A stretch of 64,000 bases of DNA from Nematostella vectensis (taxonomy: Eukaryota; Cnidaria; Anthozoa; Actiniaria; Edwardsiidae). The notes under the pieces are model-generated. The model saw only the letters and a program-made list of their open reading frames with translations. It was not told the origin of the DNA and did no database searches. The stretch lies in contig NC_064036.1 of the NCBI RefSeq assembly GCF_932526225.1, forward strand, positions 868,001 through 932,000. The letters are read 5' to 3'. Below are positions 36,001-46,400 of this stretch, in pieces (the first letter of the stretch is position 1; each line of letters opens with the position of its first letter). The position numbers and the translations under genes are program-made.

Positions 36001-38095
36001 TACTTACATCCCCTTCTCCCAGTGTAAACCAAACTTTGCGCTACTTACATCCCCTACTCCCAGTGTAAACCACACATTGCGCTACTTACATCCCCTACTC
36101 CCAGTGTTAACCACACTTTGCGCTACTAACATCCCCTACTCCCAGTGTTAACCAAACTTTGCGCTACTTACATCCCCTACTCCCAGTGTAAACCACACAT
36201 TGCGCTACTTACATCCCTTACTCCCAGTGTTAACCACACTTTGCGCTACTTACATCACCTACTCCCAGTGTTAACCACACATTGCGCTACTTACATCCCC
36301 TTCTCCCAGTGTTAACCAAACTTTGCGCTACTAACATCCCCTACTCCCAGTGTTAACCACACTTTGCGCTACTAACATCCCCTACTCCCAGTGTTAACCA
36401 AACTTTGCGCTACTTACATCCCCTTCTCCCAGTGTTAACCACACTTTGCGCTACTTACATCCCCTTCTCCAGGTGTAAACCAAACTTTGCGCTACTAACA
36501 TCCCCTACTCCCAGTGTTAACCAAACTTTGCGCTACTAACATCCTCTACTCCCAGTGTTAACCACACTTTGCGCTACTTACATCACCTACTCCCAGTGTA
36601 AACCACACTTTGCGCTACTTACATCCCCTTCTCCCAGTGTTAACCACACTTTGCGCTACTTACATCCCCTTCTCCCAGTGTTAATCAAACTTTGCGCTAC
36701 TTACATCCCCTACTCCCAGTGCTAACCACACTTTGTGCTACTTAGATCCCCTTCTCCAGGTGTAAACCAAACTTTGCGCTACTTACATCCCCTTTTCCCA
36801 GTGTAAACCAAACTTTGCGCTACTTACATCCCCTGCTCGAAGTTGTTTTCTCCTTCGTTATCAAGCTTATGTTCCCCCGAGTCTCCTTTTGTACCATATA
36901 AGGTAACAAGAACGTTAGCGTCGGTCCCAGCTCCCCACACGTCTCCGGTGAATATGTGGATAGTGTACTGGCCTAGACACAAACATAGATCAAGTGTTAT
37001 TATCCCAAATGAGATGTGTTATTCTATACAACATGCTCTGCCTGCAGTTGCCCCTAGTTTCACTCTGTAAATACGCACTCCGTGTGTTGAAGCCACGATT
37101 ATCTTATGTACCTTCAGCATTCTCTTTCTTGCGCTCTACAGTACTCCAGAACAGATCACGTGATGTGAGCCCGTCGTCTTCTTCAACAGAGAACCAGCGG
37201 TCGCACGGAAAGACGAACACTTCTCGGCTTTTGACGTCTTCAACCATAACCTTCCCGAGGTTCCACGCGGCCCCAAGTCCAGTGTTATCATGCCCGATAT
37301 GGATCTTAGTTATTCGTCCGAGGTACTTGTTAGTGACCAAATGGAAGTGGTCTTTTCTGGGAAGACCAATAAAAAAACATTATTAATGCTGGTGCGAGAG
37401 TATTAACTTTAAACGTTGGACTTTTCACGCTGAATTTGCATTGAGCGAAAAAAACAACACCGAGAACATGAACTAGACTGTTTAACTACTGTGCATTGAA
37501 GTGCGCTTAAATAAGAGTACAAAGTTAACACGCGCAAAAATACCCACTACCTAACTTTTTGAAATCATGCTACTTACGTTCCCCGCTCGAAGTTGTTTCC
37601 CGAATTATCAAGCAACTGCTGGCCAGAATCACCGTCCTCCCCATATATGGTAATGAGTACGTTAGCATCAGTCCCCGCTCCATATACATCGCCAGTGAGG
37701 ATATCGACCTTGTACGAGAAGCCTGGGAAACAGGAAGCATGGATTTATCATAGTCTCTTTTTTTACGTGGGCGCCACCACGACCAACAATACATTTTGAA
37801 AATAATGTTAAACATGGAAGCCATTTTAATTAAGATGCCATCTGGGTTTCGTTTGAAAATAAATATTAAACCCGCGCTGATCAGTTTGGATACAATTCTT
37901 GCAACACATATATCTTTTTCATCGTGCCCACCAAACAATAACCGTCTTTTGTATCAGATCATCACTCGGTGCAAGGGGCAGCTGAAACAAAATGACCCAG
38001 GTATCGTCTTTTTATGTCATATGGATGTGACTGACTGTGTATCGTACCATCTGCTACAGACTCGTCGCCAGCAATCACACGACACTCAGACATAG
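21081..38095 (-). CDS. Gene B: PLAT x3 - F5/8C - coiled coil - START protein (1393 aa, spliced)
   Basis: Proposed exons on minus: 38095-38048 (ATG 38093), 37722-37578, 37356-37112, 36972-36828, 34481-34376, 32805-32664, 32378-32231, 31983-31881, 29295-29154, 28858-28557, 28284-28137, 28034-27999, 27885-26482, 26355-26047, 25893-25658, 23669-23633, 23408-23300, 22577-22449, 21330-21081. All phases agree; total 4182 nt. Three PLAT/LH2 domains resemble LOXHD1 repeats (FTGDVWGAGTDANVL, IGHDNTGWGPGW, WFATDSDDGL). They are followed by F5/8C (WLQVDLGG, VELYGV), a 468-codon Glu/Lys/Arg-rich coiled coil ending in a basic patch (KKAIKKRKRRSWKD) and a Ser tract, an unrecognised ~100-residue segment, and a START domain. 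The 26355 exon also reads through to a stop at 26015; used instead of donor 26046, that gives a 1150-aa form without START. Large tandem arrays sit in six introns. No signal peptide is seen. Candidate poly(A) signals lie at 20692-20697 and 20655-20660. Confidence 0.72.
21568..22015. repeat. 78-bp tandem repeat in last intron of gene B
   Basis: About six copies of a 78-bp unit (CACTCCCTTTCTTCGACTAT ... CCCTTATACCACTTGCTC). Diverged pyrimidine-rich relatives continue to about 22400. Confidence 0.92.
22961..23120. repeat. 80-bp exact tandem duplication
   Basis: Two adjacent, apparently identical 80-bp units beginning ATAAAGTTTAGTGAGGGAGT, in the gene B intron between the exons at 23408-23300 and 22577-22449. 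They look recent. Confidence 0.95.
23712..25345. repeat. 18-bp minisatellite near acceptor (gene B), ~90 copies
   Basis: About 90 copies of ACCCAACAACACATACAA, many in alternating pairs with AACCAAACGACACATACA. It ends about 45 nt upstream (minus) of the acceptor of the exon at 23669-23633. Its length gives 540-codon Thr/Asn/Gln frames on plus and Cys/Val frames on minus, none of them genes. Confidence 0.95.
25350..25672. repeat. 19-bp donor-derived minisatellite (gene B)
   Basis: About 17 copies of the same unit as at 9769-12165, next to the START exon 25893-25658. On the minus strand each unit repeats CACTAAG and GTACACG, the exon end and 5' splice site. Confidence 0.93.
28310..28500. repeat. 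38-bp minisatellite in F5/8C intron (gene B)
   Basis: Four or five diverged copies of the unit seen in gene A at 14770-15690, in the equivalent intron, showing the array predates the A/B duplication. Confidence 0.85.
29291..30552. repeat. 37-bp minisatellite built from a splice acceptor
   Basis: About 34 copies. On the minus strand each unit contains CGCTGTTTGTCTAAAG followed by GTGACC. This is the acceptor and first exon bases of the PLAT exon 29295-29154. Nearly all copies are near-identical. Confidence 0.95.
30565..31878. repeat. 60-bp minisatellite starting at +3 of a donor
   Basis: About 21 copies of a 60-bp unit. On the minus strand the intron begins GTATGTCACACATTCGC and the units repeat ATGTCACACATTCGC, so the array starts 2 nt inside the intron after the PLAT exon 31983-31881 without carrying the GT itself. 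Together with the 37-bp array it fills the whole intron. Confidence 0.95.
33053..34404. repeat. 42/43-bp minisatellite containing an exon end and donor
   Basis: About 32 copies. On the minus strand each unit holds GGATGGGGACCAGGGTGG, TTCTTAGATAAG and GTTAGG, that is, the last ~30 coding bases of PLAT exon 34481-34376 plus its donor. 42-bp units keep the reading frame and 43-bp units shift it. The most distal unit has the stronger donor GTAAGG (33055-33050). Confidence 0.95.
34482..35640. other. Gene B intron, unique sequence
   Basis: AT-rich intron sequence between the two donor arrays. Nothing recognisable was seen. Confidence 0.5.
35655..36838. repeat. 39/40-bp minisatellite containing a splice donor
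   Basis: About 30 copies. On the minus strand each unit carries GGGGATGTAAGTAGCGCAAA, the exon end (GGGGAT) and donor (GTAAGT) of PLAT exon 36972-36828. The consensus donor is kept in most copies. Confidence 0.95.
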
Positions 38096-38099
38096 CTGC

Positions 38100-39830
38100 A
38101 AAACTGAAAATAAAGACAAGTTTTAGTATCATACTACTTTCTAAAAAAATATCTATTTTGAAACCCTTTCAACAAGTTTAAAAGCATGTGGTCTATTTTC
38201 ACAGTACATCACACATAACCAGTTTTCCTCGATGTGGACACTCTCTAGATCTTCGCCAAAAAAAATCCATAAAACTATGTGATAGCAATATTTTGTTGTG
38301 GAGTTGGTTTATCATATCAGATCGATCTTTGCATATCAATATATAAAGAACAGGACATGATAAATGTTAAGGCTACTTTTTAATGTAGCTTAAAAAGCTA
38401 ACATCGACGTCACAAAAAAAGCAAATGTTTTGTTTTTCTTTAATGCTTCCATCACCACTTAACAGCTGATGAGTGCTTATAAAACATGAAACAAAAAAAA
38501 AACAAGGTACTTGACATACCACGAATTATCACAAATCCTAAATGACTTAGATGTGATACAGACGCGAAAAAAAATTAATAGGTTACACTAAACATCAGAA
38601 ATTGAAGCAGAACAAAAGACAGTAACATTTAGATTGATTTTCATGCATTCGACATTATACCAACCAACACATGATAAACAAAAAGTCTGAACATAAAAAA
38701 ATAAACGCTTGCCGGCGGGCATATGTTGCTAAAACCGCGCAGGCGGAGACAAAAAAATAGTACCAGGATGGTATACAAGGAATAATATACCAATGCGTTA
38801 AATACTATAAAATTTACCACCAAGTGTGCGTTATAATACCCTGTTCATTTGCTTTTGATACTGATATAAACAGATTATACAGCACCTTGAATTCATTTTA
38901 GAGCATAGTACACTTTAGCACAATTTATTCTGCTTAATGTCTTTTAATTCTAAGTGATTTCGAGTTTTACCATTAAGACGAAATTTATAAAAGGAATTCG
39001 ACGTATTCGTTAATTCAAAAAGAACAATAAATTGATAACACTAATCCCTAAACCCGTCACGCCTTCCTTCAAGATGGGCTCCGCTTTCACACAACACGGA
39101 AAGTCTAATATGTCTTTGCGCTCGAATGTGAGTCGTTTAGATAGTATCCACGAATCGATAAAAATTCAGGCTGTCTAGATTTATTTGAGAATCGGAGTCG
39201 CAATATTCCAAGGGTCTGATAACTACTGTTTGAACTGCTGTAGTACAGCATGATGTCTGGCTTTACTTCATGTTGTTCGGGTCAAATGTTTAGTAAATCA
39301 GAATCCTATAAATAATATACATCTTTACAAATACCTGAAACTAAATCCCCAATGAAAAAAATAATATCAAGGCTAATAAACATAATAATTTTCATGAGTC
39401 AAACGCAATTTTTGATGCTAACTTTGAATCGTATGACCACTTGGTTTATGCAAATACGTGACGCTTGCCTTTTCGTTGTTCGGTCAAAATGTAAACGTTA
39501 TATACACACCTACCAGGTTAAGACGAACCAGGCAACATGCAACGAGACCTCACTTGGTTTAAGCAGCTTATTATAAAGTTACAAGACCTATTAATCGTGT
39601 GGATATCAGTAAGGAACTTGCCTCAGCTGTGATTGTCGCGTGACAAGCCCGTTCGACTAAATTATGCAGCTTTCTGCCATAGAAGAAGATAGGGCTGACA
39701 AATCAGCACTCGAGAGAATGATACGCCTTGTGATTTCTATGGATAGAATGGATAGAGAGACGCCACCTAAAATATGAAACAAGTCAGAAGAATGGTTGTA
39801 GAGAATCTTAAGGTTGCTGCCTATGACGGT
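38100..39830. other. Upstream region of gene B, no gene recognised
   Basis: AT-rich. A pyrimidine tract and AG immediately precede the first coding exon on the minus strand. Promoter and 5' UTR of gene B probably lie here; no core promoter element is convincing. Confidence 0.4.
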
Positions 39831-39832
39831 CA

Positions 39833-40262
39833 AAAAATTTAGATTTTTACGGAAATCTGTGTCGTTGGATTATTTTGAGATGTTCTTGCTGTCACGCAAC
39901 TCATCGGGAATTATTGATCCTGGTGCCTTGCACGATGAAAAGATAAACTGGTGCATGATGGGTAAAACTAACATCCCAAGCAAATAACAACAACAAAAAT
40001 AATAGATATGATACGATGAGTGATAATAATCATTAAGATAAAATTTATTTATAAAATTTAGATTTTTACGGAAATCTGTGTCGTTGGATTATTTTGAGAT
40101 GTTCTTGCTGTCACGCAACTCATGGGGAATTATTGATCCTGGTGCCTTGCACGATGAAAAGATAAACTGGTGCATGATGGGTAAAACTAACATCCCAAGC
40201 AAATAACAACAACAAAAATAATAGATATGATACGATAAGTGATAATAATCATTAAGATAATA
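39833..40262. repeat. ~220-bp tandem duplication
   Basis: The segment starting TTTAGATTTTTACGGAAATC at about 39838 is repeated from about 40058 with only a few changes, ending in ATAATCATTAAGATAA. Confidence 0.93.
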
Positions 40263-40327
40263 TTTATGATGATAATAATAGTGATACTTAGATTAAATCA
40301 AAATAGCTCAATAGTTTGTCTGTGTTG

Positions 40328-40375
40328 TATAATATCAAGAGAGCATAAGATATCTTATGCTCTCTTGATAATATA
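40328..40375. repeat. Perfect palindrome
   Basis: TATCAAGAGAGCATAAGATA is followed directly by its inverted copy, giving a hairpin with almost no loop. Confidence 0.9.
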
Positions 40376-40379
40376 TATG

Positions 40380-41030
40380 TATATAAATTGTGAGTTGCGA
40401 CTCTTTGAAGCCTCGCAGAGAGGATTCGCGTATTGGAAAAAATTTGTTGAAGTGCGGTCTGTGAGAGCATATTTTCAATAACAATGGACGTTGACCGTCG
40501 CGAGGTACGCCTAGCATACGTCTATACAAAGCTCTCAAAAGGCACGCGATGCCCGTTAGAGCACAAAAAACACATGCGCAGCTGGCGGCTATGTTGTGTT
40601 TCAGAGCAGTTTTCTATCCGAGAATACGCGAACTCTTTCGTAGTTTGTTTTGTTTGCATTTTAAATGGCCGCATGAGAGAGCTGGGGCTAGTGAGGGGCA
40701 CGCACGAGATGCAGATATATGGAAGGATACAGTTAAAGAACTCGATTACAGGAAAACAAAAATACAGAAATGTCGGAACATGAAATAAAAATGATGTCAC
40801 TAATATTATATATGATTTGCACGTGTACTGATAATTCAAAGGGCTGCACATTGTCAATTTGCTGTTGTAGCATTATGGATTTAAAGAGTGCGTCACCTAG
40901 AATCTTTCAATAACATCACCTATCTATTTGATAAATGTTATAGATTGTATACAGTGTATAGGAAGTTCGACTGTTGTTCTCGTCTATCACATATTTTTAA
41001 ATTTTCAGATTCTTTAAAATTGTGCAGCCT
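40380..41030. other. Possible decayed transposon, no clear gene
   Basis: GC content is higher than around it and two overlapping plus-strand frames (40484-40783 and 40549-40788) run for 80-100 codons. Neither shows a domain I can name. It could be old transposase sequence. Confidence 0.3.
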
Positions 41031-41039
41031 CGGTACCTT

Positions 41040-41180
41040 ATTCGACACACCTTTCGCGGGCTCACAGTATGCAGACGTTTTAGCTGCAGATTATTTAGCA
41101 CCCGTAGCTCATTCGACACACCTTTCGCGGGCTCACAGGGCAGACGTTTTGGCTGCAGCTTATTCAGCACCCGTAGCTTA
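41040..41180. repeat. ~68-bp tandem duplication
   Basis: ATTCGACACACCTTTCGCGG begins both copies (about 41040 and 41111), with CAGACGTTTT and AGCACCCGTAGCT in each. Confidence 0.9.
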
Positions 41181-41384
41181 TTCCTCTGTAGGCATCTAAG
41201 TTATCTGCTGAGAACATATTTGATGTGCATGCTTTCCATAACGCACCCAGCGAGCGGGGGATACACCACTGCAAATACTAGACAAGAAAAAAACAGGCCT
41301 ACACACGTCAAACGAAAAGCGTGCCCTCCGCCTAGTTTTTTTTAGCCCCCCCCCCCCCTCCCGGCTGCTCGTTATTGTGTGTGT

Positions 41385-41618
41385 GTTCTTTTTTTTTCGG
41401 AAAATTCTGTAGAGCCAAAAGTCAATCTGATATTTTTCTTACTGAAAAAAACAATAAATTTTGGGAACTGTTTTTTTTTTATCCACGATGCCCAAACAAA
41501 AATGAGTAAGACATACAGTAGGTGGACCTTGACAAAATGCGCAAACGCTGACTACGCTGACTAAGTACATCAGTATTTCACTTTAAAGGGCTGTAAAAAA
41601 ATAAAAATAAGTGGTGGA

Positions 41619-41657
<39 letters not shown>

Positions 41658-41830
41658 AAATTCTGCTAAAAATAGCATGCAGGGGTCAATCTGATATAAC
41701 TGATTTTTTTACTGAAAATGAAATAATTGAGCACGGCTTTTTTCAACCATAATGCCCAAACAAATAGTGAGTCAAACATCGGTGGACCTTACTTAGCCTT
41801 TAACAATGAATTGTCTACTTCACTCTTTGA
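41385..41830. repeat. Diverged direct duplication around a poly-T tract
   Basis: GTCAATCTGATAT, TTACTGAAAA, ATGCCCAAACAAA and GGTGGACCTT occur in the same order in two copies. A run of about 36 T at 41620-41655 separates them. Confidence 0.7.
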
Positions 41831-42165
41831 TTGCAAGATTTGTATGAAAAGAGTCTAAGGATATATCCGTACAGTTAATGTATTGTTGTTTAAAACCTTC
41901 AGTTTTAAAACAGATCCAGCACTTATTCAAAGAAACGATCCCGATCCATGCAACCATTATTGGAATATAACAGGTAGACATCTTGTGTCATCCAGGCGTG
42001 TACGCCCTCCTTGGCTGCCAAGAAGTGGGTTATTCCTTTACTGAAGGATCATCAGATACTATACTTATTCCATATAATACTCATGATCCCCTCAAAAACA
42101 CAAACCAACTGATATGAGATCTTAGACTTTTGACGAAAAAGGACATTTTTCAGATCTTTCATCAT

Positions 42166-42307
42166 CAGGGTCTGGATGGGGGGGGGGGGTCTGCATGTCG
42201 GTAGTCGGCAAAACAAAATTTTGTCGCTAGTCACTAGTTTTTTTACATGGTGTGTCGGTAGTACTTTTTTAGTTTTGTCGCTGTAGGTTAACCCCATCCA
42301 GACCCTG
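42166..42307. mobile_element. MITE, 142 bp
   Basis: CAGGGTCTGGATGGGG at the left end is inverted as CCCCATCCAGACCCTG at the right end. The interior has a G run and no coding capacity. Confidence 0.8.
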
Positions 42308-42313
42308 TAAAAT

Positions 42314-42557
42314 GGGCCATCGGATCAATTAATACAGCAAGATCTCGTATTTAACAATAAAATATAAAAATATAAAAAGTTAACATAGATATTTAAACTT
42401 GCCATTAAACAACTAGCATGATTTTCCGCTACTAATTGTTTTTTTATATATTATGTGCATTACTTTAGATTCCTTTAATAGCGGCTTCTTATAGTAATAA
42501 TATAAAGTGGGCAATCTGATCAATAAATACAGCGAGATCTCGTATTTTACAATAAAT
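42314..42557. repeat. Short diverged duplication
   Basis: GATCAATTAATACAGCAAGA at 42324 and GATCAATAAATACAGCGAGA at 42518 begin similar stretches ending CTCGTATTT and ACAATAAA. Confidence 0.7.
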
Positions 42558-42559
42558 AA

Positions 42560-43400
42560 ACAAAAGATATTAAAGAACTTTTAAATAATGTGTTATAAAG
42601 ACTACCCCTGGCCCGGAGGGAAATTGAAGAAATTGCTCTTAAAACTAAATTCGTATTGCGATCAGAACTTTATTATTAAGATTATAGAGAAACACTAGTT
42701 TGTACAAGACAGTTTTGACATTAGACGACCAATTCCATAGACTCTCTTCTTACTATAGCGGGAGATACTTTCCCTTCCTGATACAAGGCTATATAGTACA
42801 ACGTAGCTACACTACTCACAAGTTAAGTCCTGTTTCTCGTTCCCACCGAGTATAGGGTGAACAATGGTACTTGCAGCACCCTTTATCCTGGGCAACAGTC
42901 ATACGGGAAACAAAATCATAAAAAATTGAGTAAAAACTAAAATCCTTAAAAATTCATCAATACTGTGCCTTGGGCAGCTTAAAATTAGTGATTAACATTA
43001 AAATGAACTAAAATAACGTTTTAATAAAAACTTCACATCTCTTAGAACTGCCGGTATGAAGACCTTTATTTTTGGGAAAATAGCCTAAACAAACCGCCCC
43101 TAACCATCCTCATTAAAGACGGGTGTCTACGAGAGTTCCGTCTTTAATGCAGACGTCATCATCAACCTGAGAAACCACTTTTAGGAGCGAGTCTCAAAAC
43201 CGCAGCTAGACCACTAGACACACAAAGAATCCAAACGAATCATAAGTTAAAAACGATCATCCTTTGCCTCTTAAGCATAAGCCCCAAGGCTGGTAAAGTG
43301 ACCTGTTATCACGTGACCTGGCACACGCCTCGCCAGCTCGGGCCAGCCCAGCCATGAATCCTGCCATTCATAGGTTAAATACTGTTCTATTCTCCTTGCA
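42560..43400. other. Intergenic downstream of gene C
   Basis: Contains likely 3' UTR of gene C. No other feature was seen. Confidence 0.4.
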
Positions 43401-43430
43401 CGACTAACTAAACCTAAGTAGCGGCCGCGT

Positions 43431-46400
43431 CTAGACGACAATGTCGTTAACGCTTTGACTCTGTTTGTACATGTAAGGTTTGCGGTCCGGACTGGACATC
43501 TCGCTCGAGGAGGACGGCATCCTCCGCTTTTCCAGTGACAGTGAGCTGTCCTCCTCCTCGATCTCGTCGTCTTTGTGCTCGCAGTGATATTTGCGAAGGG
43601 TGTGGGGGATGTCGCGGATCCGGGAGTTCAGCGGCCGTTTCCCCTTGGCATCGATCTGGTGGATGATAGTGATGCGAGATGCCGTGTCGGGACTGTCCGT
43701 GTCGGGCCGGATGATGGTACCGAACATGAAAGCTTCCGCTCTGCAAAAAGATCAAGCATAAGTCCAATGTATCCAAAAGAACAAGCATAAGTCCAATGTA
43801 TTTAAAAGATCAAGCATAAGTCCAATGTATTTAAAAGATCAAGCATAAGTCCAATGTATCGAAAAGATCAAGCATAAGTCCAATGTATTCAAAAGATCAA
43901 GCATAAGTCCAATGTATCCAAAAGATCAAGCATAAGTCCATTGTATCCAAAAGATCAAGCATAAGTCCATTGTATCCAAAAGATCAAGCATAAGTCCATT
44001 GTATCCAAAAGATCAAGCATAAGTCCATTGTATCCAAAAGATCAAGCATAAGTCCAATGTATCCGCCGGGGGCATAGTAGGGGGGGTTGCTTTCTTAATC
44101 TTGTCAAAGATCGGTAGCATTGAATGCTCCCCCCCCCTCATATTCGAGGCCTGAATATGATATTTTACGAAGCGAAATCAATGCATGGGTATGCACGGGA
44201 ATTAGGATACTTTGTCAGCGATTTATTTATAAAATAAACAAAAATGAATCCCCAATTTATGTTGAATATTGAACTCAGCGAATAAAATATTTCTAACCTT
44301 ACAATCCAAAACATCTCCTGCCTTCTGAGTTAGTGAAATCCTATTTACTTTCCTCTTGTTATATTTCTATTCCTCTTGTCTAAAAACCCTAGCGATCGTT
44401 TTTTTCAAGTCTCGAAACATGTTACTGTGTAACCATAGCCTCTTTAGAGTTCGTGAGTAGCCCGAGCCCTCTCCGAACTCAGTTCGTATTTAGGTTCTAA
44501 ATATGCAGTCCTCGTAACTTCAAGTCCCTTAATACCCGGCACAGCATGGCACGAAACACGATATAATTGTGTATGTTTCATGACAATGACACAGATAAAC
44601 TTCCTATTCAAGGCAAGTACGGACTTTCGACAGGGTATGCGTACCTGACATAGCCTTTCTTGGCGACTTGTGGTACCATGGGGTGGCGTATACTGCTCAT
44701 CGCCTGTATGTGACACCGCGGACTGATATACTTCCTCTCAACATTCGCCATCACCAGTTCCTTAGTCTTGACACGTCTGCAAAACAAGTGGTCAAATTAA
44801 ATAGGAACTGAACTACTCAAACGACAGACTCGTTTACAGAACCCATTTTTTGCTCGACCAGTCAAAATCTAGCTGTAAAAGCGCCACCCACTCTTAAAGC
44901 CGCATTGTCACCAGAGGGCCGACGAAACCAGAAATGACAAGAGACAAAGACATCTATTAGAATCCACGCTATTTAACAGGTCATCCGCTCTAAATTATTA
45001 GTCACATCCTCAAAGAAACTTCCAATAGACACACTGCTTTAACAATTTTGAAACATTTTCATGTTTTCCGTTAAAAATAGGAGATTGCTACGTAATCGAC
45101 TGGAAGAAAACTGGCGCCAACTGGTGGCGGAATGGTCGTAAGAGTGGACGGGAGGGGCGGAAGCCCGGGGAGAGATGGAGGGTTTGTGATTTGTGAGGGG
45201 GAGGTGAGGGGGTACCGCTGGGTTTTAAACAAGTACGTATAAAAGTGCTATGAAAAGTTAAAAATATATAATACCATGTTTTATCAAACAATGGATTTAT
45301 ACACTATTTAGGTACATGTGAAAACCTTGTGTTCATGCAAAAATAAAAAAAAACATCTCACTCAGAAAAGTGGAGATTACACATAACTCGACACCATGTA
45401 ATGAAAATTCGCAGCAAAAAAAAAAATGCAATTTCAAATTATCTCTTTTTTGTTTGCTCTTGACCCGACCTTTTCTGATTTTTTTGTTGGACTTTTTGAA
45501 TTTTTTAAACTTTACAATACTGCATGCCTTAGGCCTTTGTACATGGAAGTCTTTGAGAACCTTTCAAAAAGAGTTATACATGCATTACGCCACTTCATTT
45601 TCGTCCAACAAAATGTAATGTGTGATTCAAGAAATTGGTCTTTTCTGGAGCGGTGCATTGGCACAATTTGTAGAGGAAGAAAGCTACTGTTCTTTTCAAC
45701 GTGATAAATGTGGAGCAATGTGCGGTGTAGTTTCAATTACAGTACATGGTAGTACTGTACATTTTCATGTTTTAAGACAATGCTTAAAGCCCTGTGCAAT
45801 CTGCGCCAGCACCTACAGTGCCAGCATTGCCAGCCCAGCAATACTGGAGGAGTGCACGGCAAGCATGTTGCTAATAAGTTTACGCGTGACTGACGTTTGA
45901 TGCATAACAGGACCAAAGGCAACCCAAGACTACATCATTTTACTTGTGTTTTCAAAAGGCAACCCAAGATTCCACTGGATTTCGGTTAAATTCAGGTTTT
46001 TTGGTCCTCTGATGTTGTAGCAGTAAAAAAAAACAATGAATTTAATTTTATAATTATAAATTAGTACGTGGGATTGTGTAATGCAGGGTTTCATTTCAGT
46101 TTTATATTGTTTTCATGTTCAAAAATTACAGGGAAACTACACAGAGGCATACTTACAGATAGATGACCTTGAAATTGCCAATTTTTAATTCTTCAATAAT
46201 ATCCATAACATCAAACGTTTTATCCCATTCCTTTCTCTTGCGCCAGTCCGTCATATACTTCACAGCTGCAAATTTATTTAAAAATAAAATAATTAAGTCG
46301 AAGGAGATTCTGTAATAATCTATCATTAATGATTGAGTGCTTGTCATAATTTTTGTTATGTAGTTTCTGGTTGTTTATGTTAGTTTTTAAGTCAATTGAT

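Noticed and set aside
38460..38500. Hammerhead-like CTGATGAG ... GAAAC
   Set aside because: The bases between the two cores do not form stem II, and no stem I or III partner is seen.
40484..40788. Overlapping 80-100 codon plus-strand frames
   Set aside because: No recognisable domain, no splice context and two competing frames; treated as possible transposon decay.
43420..43436. NotI-like GCGGCCGC next to the gene C stop, suggesting vector
   Set aside because: It is followed by ordinary genomic 3' UTR sequence on both sides, so chance occurrence is simpler than cloning vector.
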